Shown here: in pieces, positions 1 through 10,100 of the stretch
Numbering within the stretch: the first letter of the stretch is position 1
Layout: each line of letters opens with the position of its first letter
Source: a virus
Virus record (IMG/VR): IMGVR_UViG_3300025118_000201
Location: 1-20,750 of that record
Direction: 5' to 3' (one strand)
Length of the DNA: 20,750 nucleotides
Notes under the pieces: model-generated
What the model saw: only the letters and a program-made list of their open reading frames with translations
What the model was told of the DNA's origin: nothing
Databases searched by the model: none
Made by a program: the position numbers and the translations under genes

Positions 1-54
1 TAAATATTCCCCGAAGTTAATGGTCGTATCACCTTCATAAACTAACTTTGACAT
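1..54 (-). CDS. Start of an unrecognised gene, 3' part outside the window
   Basis: An ATG at 54-52 opens a frame that runs off the left edge after 18 codons, reading MSKLVYEGDTTINFGEYL. The start overlaps the end of the preceding 355-aa gene by 13 bases. A good ribosome binding site (CGGAG, positions 67-63) lies 8 bases upstream, inside the end of that gene. The overlap and site are typical of coupled phage structural genes, so this is very probably the next gene of the tail/baseplate block. Too little is visible to assign a family. The start itself is well supported and the function is unknown. Confidence 0.6.
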   Translation of the reverse strand, partial: MSKLVYEGDTTINFGEYL

Positions 55-1109
55 ATCTCAGGCTCCGTAACGCTTCCATAAATATCATAAAACACACTAT
101 CTCCAGTTTGAGCATCGCACTCAAAGCCAAAATCAATATAATAACCCTTTTTCTCAAATATAGCTTCAGATTCACAAGCTATTGTCTGGTTAATAGAGCT
201 ATCAGTTAAAACATCAAAATAATATTCTACACTTGCAGTAGTTAAAGTTGCATCATTATTTGTAGGGGGAGTTTCAGCTAACATAAAGCCGTTTTGAATT
301 TGTGGATCCGTTTTCTCAAAATATTTACGTTGTAATGTGGGACTATATAAACCTCCCGCTGTTCCGCTCAGTACTTCGAAAACTTCAATATCAAAATTTT
401 CAGTAAGCATTTGAGTGTTAATTTCATTAAAATAAATAATAGGATCATCTTCTTCGAGTCGGATTATTTTATTATCTATAAATGTCTCACTTTCATCTAT
501 TACATCTCTTGCGTTGGATGCATCAAAATCAAATTCCGGATCTGCCACTTTTAAAACATATTTTGCTTGAATATTTATTTGAGGTATTGCCGAATTAACT
601 AATACGCCAGGAGCGTCAGGTCGTTCAGATGACCCTGGAGTTCGATAAACAGAAGAAGAAATATTGCTATTCAACATTAATACTTGCCATGCTGGTGCGG
701 CATTATTGGTTTCCCCGTCTAAATAAGCATCTCCAATAACAGAATTAAATTTAAAGACATCGGTGTCAGGAGTAACTTTAGTGGGGGTCACGCTGATATC
801 AAAAAAGTTAACCGCTTCTCCTTCATTATTTGTGATAAATTCTTCTACATCTCGAAATAATACCAGGCTTCCCATATATGGAGTTTCTTCTTTAATTCGT
901 TTGTTAATATTATTTTGACTTTCTTTTGGGGCTGTATTACCTGCAATAGTAGGGCCACTTCCGGCTCTATAACGTCCATCATACAAAATATTATCATCAA
1001 AAAATGCATAATAACTTGGCTTAAATGTACCTATAGAAAGTAAATATCTTCCATATGGGGTTAACTTAAGATCAAACACTTGTTCTTTTTTGTCGAGGAA
1101 TTTAGTCAT
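42..1109 (-). CDS. Hypothetical phage structural protein, 355 aa
   Basis: I do not recognise a named family. The protein is complete, from ATG at 1109-1107 to TAG at 44-42. Its N-terminal 50 residues are rich in aromatics (segments such as LTPYGRYLLS and YYAFFDDN) and look like a compact conserved domain. The rest is acidic, rich in Asn and Thr, and probably mostly beta. I see no signal peptide, membrane segment or catalytic motif. The only cysteines are three near the C-terminus. It lies 40 bases downstream of the 3,087-aa protein and overlaps the next start by 13 bases, so it is probably another virion component, such as a baseplate accessory or fibre-attachment protein. The ribosome binding site is weak: AAAAAAGA about 7 bases before the ATG. 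I have a vague memory of similar N-termini in marine phage genomes, which I could not check. Confidence 0.85.
   Translation of the reverse strand: MTKFLDKKEQVFDLKLTPYGRYLLSIGTFKPSYYAFFDDNILYDGRYRAGSGPTIAGNTAPKESQNNINKRIKEETPYMGSLVLFRDVEEFITNNEGEAVNFFDISVTPTKVTPDTDVFKFNSVIGDAYLDGETNNAAPAWQVLMLNSNISSSVYRTPGSSERPDAPGVLVNSAIPQINIQAKYVLKVADPEFDFDASNARDVIDESETFIDNKIIRLEEDDPIIYFNEINTQMLTENFDIEVFEVLSGTAGGLYSPTLQRKYFEKTDPQIQNGFMLAETPPTNNDATLTTASVEYYFDVLTDSSINQTIACESEAIFEKKGYYIDFGFECDAQTGDSVFYDIYGSVTEPEICQS
63..67 (-). promoter_or_regulatory. Ribosome binding site for the left-edge gene
   Basis: Read on the minus strand this is CGGAG, 8 bases before the ATG at 54-52. It lies within the last codons of the 355-aa gene, so ribosomes finishing that gene pass directly over it. 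It is the main evidence that the short open frame at the left edge is a real gene start. Confidence 0.55.
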
Positions 1110-1149
1110 TTTAAAATCTTTTTTGTCTCATTATAAATATGCCATTCAA

Positions 1150-4100
1150 CTATTTCTTGTATAAAACCTGTACATCTAATTTTGCCATTTCTATAATAGA
1201 TATATAATCATAAGGCCAGTTGAACATTACTTCATATTCTTTTTCTTCTGTTGTTTCGACATCAAAAATATCTTCAGAAGATTCTCCTACTTGAGTAACA
1301 ATTTTATCATAGTAATTGCTCGTGGCTCTCTGCTTAACTTTAAACACCATCCAACGAAGATTTTCTTTCTCCAAAATAGATGCATCCAAAAGTTCAGTAT
1401 TTATTAGCTCATGTGCCACACTATGATTTTCTAAAGATATTTTTTGATAGTCTCTTGGAGCAACATTTTGCCAAATATATGCTAAATCATCTCTATCTAA
1501 TTCATATTCGAATTCAAACATATACATCACCATTGGTTTAATATCTGGATTATTAATAAAATCAAATTGTGGAGGCAATACATACCGTTGCATTTTTTGC
1601 ACCAACTCTCGAATGGAAATGCCAGCAGCATCCAACGAATCACCAGCGGCGGTGTTCTTATTCATCGCAGCTTTAAATCTTTCTTTTGGAATACTTATAA
1701 ATTTCTTACGTTGAGAAGCAGCTTCAGCAGACATTGAGCTTATTTCACTTTGGATAATACTCTCGGTTGTATATGGGACTACCATCACGGCTTCTTTAAT
1801 TATTTGTTTTGAGGCTAACTCTCCGAGTCTAGTTTTAACTTCCTTTCTCTCGAAGCCCATTAGTTGTGGCAATGACTTCAGTTTTCTATGAAGCTTCTTT
1901 CCGTTTGTGCCGGCATTATTGTTGTTATAAATAGTATCATTAGTGATCACATCATAATGATATTTCAACCAATTAATAGGAATATCACCAATCTTAAGAA
2001 AAACACCATTATTAGTTTCAGTAGGGGGTACACCAAATTGATGCCACATTCCTCGAGGTACAGATGCCGAGCCATAAGTTGGCAATGTTAATGTGGAATT
2101 TGCGGTCGAAATAGGATGAACTGGATCATTATCACTAAAATTCATCATTGGTGTCTCAAACTTGGATTGGATAACCCATTTCTTTCCAACAGCTTTATTG
2201 GTATCCGCTATTAAATTACCAAATTCATCAAGCGTTTGTTCTGTTACTCTTTCAACGCCGAAGATATTAACGCTAGCGCTTAGCTGCATGGCATTTGAAT
2301 TAATATTGGCACCACCATATGGAGGGCCCGGATCATTACTGCCTGTTGCTCCCTTAGGAATCAAAGCATATGTTGTAACGTCAGATGCATAAAGCTCACC
2401 GCCTGGGTCGGCGCGCCAATAGGCAGCACTTGTTTCCGATAGAATTCGTTCTAAAGAATAAGTTCGCCCAGCAACAGGCCTAAAAATCAAATCACACCAT
2501 GCTTCTCCATAAAAATAGGGAGGGGTATAAGCCCAAGCATGACCATTGGCAAAATCTCGAACGCCATTAGCATCACCTTCTCGCGCAATAAGAACCGTTG
2601 AATCGCCGTCAGCGCCCCATGCTGGGCGGCCGGCAACAGGAGGGCCATATGCAGTTGGGCGAGTATATGGAACAAACTTAGGCTTGAAGTCCACATTCTT
2701 AATAGGATCTTGAGGGATGGGATAATAACCACGAAGGGCCGTAGCCGAAGCTCCAGAGCCACTATAAGCCTGAGCCCCTGCTTCAGTAAAGCCGGTATTA
2801 TCTCCAGCAGAGCCCGATTCAGACCCATAAGTTCTCTCGCCATCCCAAGTGCGCTGCATTACAATCCTGGCGCCAAAGATATCACCTCTTTCAAACTCCA
2901 AGTCGTCGGTGATAATACCCGACTTTAGGGTGGAGAACTCTTGGTTCTTTAAAAAGAAATTAGCAATCTCGCCAAAGAAGTTGGTAGACATCTTAGAATA
3001 TATACCATCAGATTCGCCCGTAAATGAAGCGCTTGTACTTAAACTAACGGAAGGGTGTGGTTCACAATCGATGAATAGAACTTCTTTAATGTGAGACTCT
3101 GGTTCAATAATAGCCTCAAAAGGTAAGCGTTGATCATACCATTCGCCTCCATTATATCCCTCTGTTGTGCTCGATGCATTTGTTGCATTGTGGTGTAACA
3201 GAGCCCAATTATTAGTTGTTTCTGACGACCCTGTCCATCCAACAGGTATGAACTTAGTGTCATCTATTAAAACAGGATAATCTACAGCGCAGCCGGCTTT
3301 AATGGTGTTGTATAGAATTCCTGGAGCAAACAAGGGTTGTACCAATGGCCTCAATAATGAACCCGAATATGTCAACAACTTCTGATGCACCTTCATATTG
3401 CCGGCCTTTTTCTTGCCGACAAAGCCGGTACCATAAGATTTAGAAAATTGCGAGACTAAGTTTAGACTTCTTTGTGCTGGGTAAAATCCTTTATATGGAT
3501 TAAATCTAATCGCGGCACTCATTACAAGTCTTATATGAGTAGGAGGCAAACCAGTATCCGAAGAAACATTTCTAAACTCTTTCATAAAATCAGAATTAGA
3601 GTAGTCTTTATAAAAGTTATCTTGTTCACTATTGATAGAAGTACCAGGAATTTCAAATGTATTTGTTTGAGCCAATACTCCATAATTGATATAATCTTCA
3701 ACGTGTTCACTAATTCTAAACTCCGGAATAATAGAATAATCTTTTGCCATAAGTTTTAAATCATATCTAAAATCATCATAATTATTAAACCAGGGCTTTG
3801 AAGCGGTAACCTCAAACCTAACTTGAGACCCGCTCTTAATAACTCTTCCAGCCTGTGTGTCAGCCTCCCAAAAAGCTTCCCCCGCATAAGGTTCTGGTAC
3901 GATACCCTCCATCGAAGCAGTTGAAAATTCTCCAATATTAGGATTACTTCCTGTTTCAGGTATGTTTGTCCATGGACTAACAGATTTGGGGGATTCTAAC
4001 ATGTGCTTTCTAGCATACAAGGCGCCTGGGGCCAGTGTACCATATTTAACTTCCACAGGGTGTATCGTCGGCGTATCCGTATCCCAGTAGAAGAAATAAT

Positions 4101-7100
4101 TATTTTGTAGTTCGCCGGCGGCGCCGGAAACAACCAAGCCTTGATCATAGCCGGGAGGAATCGAGGAAGTATGCCAAATTGGAACAGGCAGAGTGGCCGC
4201 AGTACGAGTTAAAAAGTTTTCCTGGGCGTCGAGGGCCCAACAACTTTGTGAAATGGATCTGCTAAAAGAGTTTCTAAGGACAGAGCCTACTGTTTGACGA
4301 TTGAGTCCTGCTTTTCGTGCCGCGGGTAGCTTATCCAATAAAGTCGCCGTTCCTCTAGTATCTCTCCAAAACTCATTATTATAATCCGTTCTAGTAGTTG
4401 TTCGCGACAAAAGTTCATTTTGATCGGATGGATAAATACCCTGAGAATAAAGAGTCCATTTTAAATTAAAGTTCCTTTTCTGGGAGAGCTTAGAAATTCT
4501 ACCGTAGGCTGTCACGTTTCTGATGTCAGGATTTACTAAAATATTATCCAGTTGAATATTATTAAAATAAATGTGTTTGTTATTGTCTGTTGCTTTAAGG
4601 GTAAAATTATTAATGGGAAGATCACTTCTATATTCTGAACTTTGCGGCGCATTCATGTTCATCAATACAGGGCGCCCTTTTAGAGAAACCGCGCCCAAGC
4701 TATAGTTAGAAAGAGTATCTCTGCCTTCATTTTCAGTAAAAGTTAATGTGGAACCTGTGGCTTCCGCAACCAAAATAGGATGATCATTTTGACGAAACTT
4801 CTGCCAATTCCATCCATACGTATTGCCGCGGCGAGTCATTAAAAGATTGAAATAATTGGCAGCCGAACCCGTAACTGTGTTCGAGTCGGCGGCAGATAAT
4901 TTTTCAATTAGCTGTGAGTTAAAATAAGCGGTGCCGGCAGAAGTGGAGGGATACCCTAACATATTAGTTGTTGAACCTGTGACCGGATCAAGAGTAAAAA
5001 TATTTAACCTCGTGGTAGGCTGAAACATTCCTACTGAAGTATCGATGACGCTTCCCGTAATGAAGTCAAAATAGTCCACATACCCACTAGAGCCCGAGAA
5101 CAAGTCCGCAGGGAAATCGCGACCAGTAGGCTGGAAGCGATAGTATCGTACATCACTCGAAGAGACCAATGATGCTGTAAACCAAGAATATTGACGATCT
5201 GACCGAGGAATAGGATGGGTCACATAAGCATTATCAAACTGTGAACCACTAGAATATCCTGAATCATCCGCATATGCTGTTGAAGATGATTTAATCACCA
5301 TCCAACGATTGCGATTATTCTGTTGAAAACTTGGCAACTGATTATATGTTGCGCCTGGGGACGCCGTTTCAAATATCGAATCTCGACCAAATCTCGCCGA
5401 GTGTCGAGCTAAGAGTCCATTTAAGCCGTAAGACTTACCATGAATATCATATACACGGATGCCCGGCACTCCAGAGCCAGTAGCTTGAGAAATAGTGCCA
5501 CTAGGGGGCTGCCATGGCCGTAGAACAGAAAGATTACGCCAGGGAAGAGCATTGTACGGAGAGTATTCAGCACCTCGAATATCCAAGAATCCGCGAGACA
5601 TAACATCTGGACCACCTGGCGCAGCAAAACGACTTATAAAGACAGTCTTATTGGTTGTGCCTGTGAGTTCTACAGGGGTATAATCCAAGTCCCAATTAAA
5701 GTGAGAGTTTGACGTACGTCGTATCCAGGGGAAGAACCCTACCACATTTGTTGAAGCCGAAGGAACAGTGTGAAGAAGATTTACAACTGGTGTTGGAAGA
5801 GGTGGTTGATATTCCAAGAAATGACGCGGTGTTGAATAAGTGCCAACCGTTTGAACAACCTGCGCGGCGTGAGTATAATTGCCCAGAACAGAATTCATGG
5901 AACTAGTAATATTACGAATGTTAACGGGACGCTTGGCAACAAATCCACGATAGTATATCGCCTTTTGAGAGCCTGTCATCGGATAGGGGCGCGCGTCAAG
6001 CGCATTAGCCTCGGGCCATGGATAATCGGGGCCGGCCATACCAATGGCGCCTGTGCCAATGCCCCTTCCTAGAAGTAATTTCCATGCTTCCGGGCGCGTA
6101 AGATATGTATCTAACACAGACCCAGTATTCAGCGGAACGTGACGAGACTGCATACCGCCAACATTATGTTCAGTAAATGGCCCCTGCATGGGAACTTCCA
6201 TATCGGGTCCATAAACATCATTATGTAAATTGGTTACCTCAATACTAGACGTTACTCTATTAATTACTTGCTTGTTGTAGCCGGATACAACAGAAGAACT
6301 CATAATATTAAAAGGAAAAGAGTATGTAGATTTTGTGTTTGCGTAACCACTACCGTCTTCCCAGTCGCGGCCGTGTTGCACTCTACCAAAAATCCTTTTC
6401 AACTTCCTGCTAGAGGGGAAGTTAGCCACATTAGCTGTAATTTCATCTAATGGCTCTAAGTCATCTGTAAGTGCTAATAAAACATTTTTAGGGACAAAAA
6501 CACTATCGTCTGTATTTACAGGGCCTCCTGGACGGAGAGCATTGAGTGTAAATTGAAGGTTTTTGCTTTCTGGGAAATTAGTGCCTCCCCAATAGCTTCC
6601 GGAGCCACGGCGCGCCAACGTGCTCGAAAACTTTTCATTTTGAGTATTTTGGGCAACATCTTGCATTCCCTTATAGGTGGTGCCGTCTACACTCTTAAAA
6701 TTCGGCAATGCTTGGGGTACAGTTGGGAAACTAGCTGCAATCCTTCGAATGTTATCTCGTTGACTATCGATAGTAGCATCGCCAGAAGTAAGCTCCGGTG
6801 ACGACCTAAGAGCCCTATCTTCCCAAAATGGAGCATGTTTATTAGTGGGGCGTGGACTGCCAGCTACAGTGCTCGTGCTACCAAAACCTGCGTCAGAACT
6901 CCCCAGAAGACCTTCCACTGTGGGCTCTTCATAATCAAGCATCGGAAACTTGCTACGATATTTGTTTCTTTCAAGAACGTGGCTTTCAATCGTATTATAT
7001 GCATCGGGCGTAAAGTCGCCGCTCGCTGGTAAGAGTTGGCCAATTACTTCGGCAATTGCATCATCGAACCATTTGTAATATTCGATAAATTTCTCTACTT

Positions 7101-10100
7101 GTTTAACTTCAGTAACTCTTCTAAAGAATATCTCTCTTAATTTTTCAAGTGTTTTATATCTTCCTCGATATCGATTAATGGGTTCGCCGATCACATTATT
7201 AAAGTCAACCACCCCCGCAAAGAAATTAAGCATTTCCTCAGAGATGGCATTATACATGCTCTTTTCAAGCAGATAAGTAAACTGTGGGGGAGTTTCGGAG
7301 ACTCCAAAATAAGTGTCGTCTTCAGATAGTATCTGTATCATGTCCGAAGAAACCGCTATCTCTGGATTAATAAACTGGTATGCATTCACTGACTGGCTTT
7401 GAATTATAGTTTGGGAACTATTAGACCACCCCGACCCAGAGCCTGCCATTTGATATCCTGCAATTTCACCAACCCATCCATAATTATTACGTATTTCTGC
7501 CGACCCAGAACTAATATCCGTTGTTATAAGAGAGCCGTTGGCATCTGAAGAAGAAAGTTCTCCAAAGTTCCAGTTTAAAGCCAGCATATTAGAGTTCAAT
7601 ACGCTGCCGCTGTTTTGTAAGTTTATATCAAATGGCGACGTGTATTGATAAGACCCCGAAATACCATAGTTGTCAATATCGTAGGCGTGCTGATTTAAAC
7701 TCAAATCATCAAGATATTTTAGCCAATATCTTGCGCCTTCAAAAATTACATCGCACGACGAAGAGAGAGAGCCGGTAAGATTATGCTTTCTGGCGCCAAT
7801 ATATAATCGTTTAGCTGCTTTTAAGAAGTTCTGCCCAACAGTTTTTGTAATCGAGGAAGAAAGTTCAAAACTGTTGCGAACCACTCCCAATTCAGCATTA
7901 ATTCCTTTAAAAATTACATCATAAGTATAAGCTGTGGCACCGGTTACTACTTGAGCCAGTGGCCACTGACTCGGCTTGAGTCTAACTGAAAAGTTCCAAG
8001 CTTGATCATCATATACATCATAAAAGGTTTCACTTGCCATAGTTGGGAACGGCTGATCAACATCGGGACCAAATGCCGAGGTCAACTGAAATTTAACATT
8101 CTTAGAATTTGGTTCATCTCTGATAGCAAATACCTGGAAACTTGCATTGTCGGAAGCATACCAAGTTGTATCATTTAGTGGGCGCTCGCCTGCATTGTCC
8201 GTCGAAGCCGAGCACATTCCAAATAAAGAAATGTTGGTAGGTTGGCGACTAGTCGGCATTGCCGGATCTTCAAAGTTAGGGAAAATAACATCCGCTTCCG
8301 CAGTAAACCCATATTTGCTTTCGTAAGGGACGCCGGATGGGACACCTACACCTTCGCTACCAGAGATATATCCAAATGTTTCAGCGTTTGCAGGATCCTG
8401 TGCTTGATAAACAACACCCCCAACGTTAGCAGATTCGTTGAAGTTCAACATCTTTTGATTGACTAATGTTTGTCGTAAATTATTTTTAAGCTCATAAACT
8501 TGTTTATCAGAATAAACGTTTAAGCGAATCAATTTATCGTCAATGTTAAAGCAACGTAAAACATTTCTAATTGCTTTTTCTGTGCCTTTTGACTTATAAA
8601 TGTTTGTGAGATTATTATAGATGTTTTGATAAATAAGGTTCTTAGTTTCGGTAAGATCTCCTTCGAATAAAGTATTATCAGTTCGATTTAAAAACTTCTC
8701 CATCACATTTGCATCTACAAAAATCTCGGGCATATACAAACCTAATGATTGTGGTAAATGTTGGGCAAACGCAGTAGGTGGGTTGGAAGCACTAGCATAG
8801 TTAAGATATCTAAGCTTGGGAGTTGTTTGAATCATCAACCTTAAGTTATCAAAATACGTCCCCAAAATGTGTGATACCATTTCAATATTGCTTGGATTCG
8901 GGTTTACATATTGTCCATCTCTCGTATCAGCTTCTTCTACTACCCAACTAGGGATTAGACCCTGGAAGGAGGCGTTGTTATTGAAATCGTAATTTGCGCC
9001 TTTTTTCTCTAATGTATCTTTGAGACTAATAACATCTGGGTTGTTACTGCGGATAATGGGGTCTTTATATTCTGTTGCTGAGGCAGAAGACTGGACTATA
9101 GCAGAGTTAAGAGAACGAGAGTCTGAATCATATCCAACCCAATTACCGTTGGTTATTCTTCCGCTATAATCTAGAACACTATTATCGATACTAGCGGTGC
9201 CAGTGATACCTTCATTAAATTTATAATATACACCCAAAGTGGTGTTGGAGATATCTGTGTTGGTGCCGCCGCGAACTTGTGTGAACCAATTTTTGTAAAT
9301 CTCGTCGCCATTTCTGGCCGCTTTCCAAAAGCGGAACTCATCCATAGACGCACTTAATTTACCGGCGCCCGGTTTTGCGGCCTGCCCTGGTAAATTATAA
9401 AGAAGGGCCCCAATACGAGCTTCCGTATTTTTAGAGTTTAAAGCGCCGATGGTTGAAGTGGTATATTCGTTAATGTCATCTAATGCTCCTGTCACATATA
9501 ACTTAGATATAAAATCGCTCCCCGAATTTTGCAGGGTCAGTGCATAATGTTTCCATTCTCCATTAACCACGTACGTGGCTATTTCTGCGCTTCCGATCTC
9601 CCGCTCTTTGAAACCGTTACTTCCCGAACGAACTGTTAAAATAAAAGGAGAAGTGGTATATCCGGATGATACGAGGGATAATGATAATCGAGCATAATCA
9701 TGTTGGTTGGCTGCTGTTATCCCATTCCACATGTCAAAAATTACTTCTTTTTTGGTACCGCCGGCGATGCCCACAAAAGCATCTTTCTTGAGCCAAAATT
9801 CAATTGTGACACCTTTATCAAAATTGCTTTCTAAGTTAGATTCTCGCGACCCTGTTCCATAATTGGATTCTAAACCTTCCGTTGTATAAATATCGGCATC
9901 ATAAACGTTGGCATAATTTCTTTGTGCTGTTGCGGGATCGTCGAATAAACCAGCGCTTGTGCTGGAAGTTATAGTGTGGGGGCCCCCTTTAAATGCTATA
10001 TATTCTTGTTCATCGGGAAGTCCATATCCGTTAGCTGTAGACGTCTGACCTCCCCAGCCATCAGCACTTAAAAGAGCATATCCATTCGTACGAGGATAGT

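Noticed and set aside
1130-1135. TATAAT on the minus strand in the 40-base gap before the 355-aa gene, a possible -10 box.
   Set aside because: No -35-like sequence is found at 16-18 bases upstream and there is no extended -10. The gap is AT-rich and the gene is otherwise part of a continuous block.
1132-1139. TATAAATA on the plus strand, a possible late promoter reading rightwards.
   Set aside because: It points against all genes in the window, and no credible plus-strand gene follows.
1110-1149. Possible transcription terminator between the 3,087-aa and 355-aa genes.
   Set aside because: There is a T-rich tract but no GC-rich stem before it; the gap is too short and simple to support one.
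3472-3759. Plus-strand open frame of 95 codons, and other plus-strand frames of 60-100 codons across the window.
   Set aside because: They all lie opposite long genes with clear protein families or composition, lack recognisable domains, and have the odd composition of antisense shadows.
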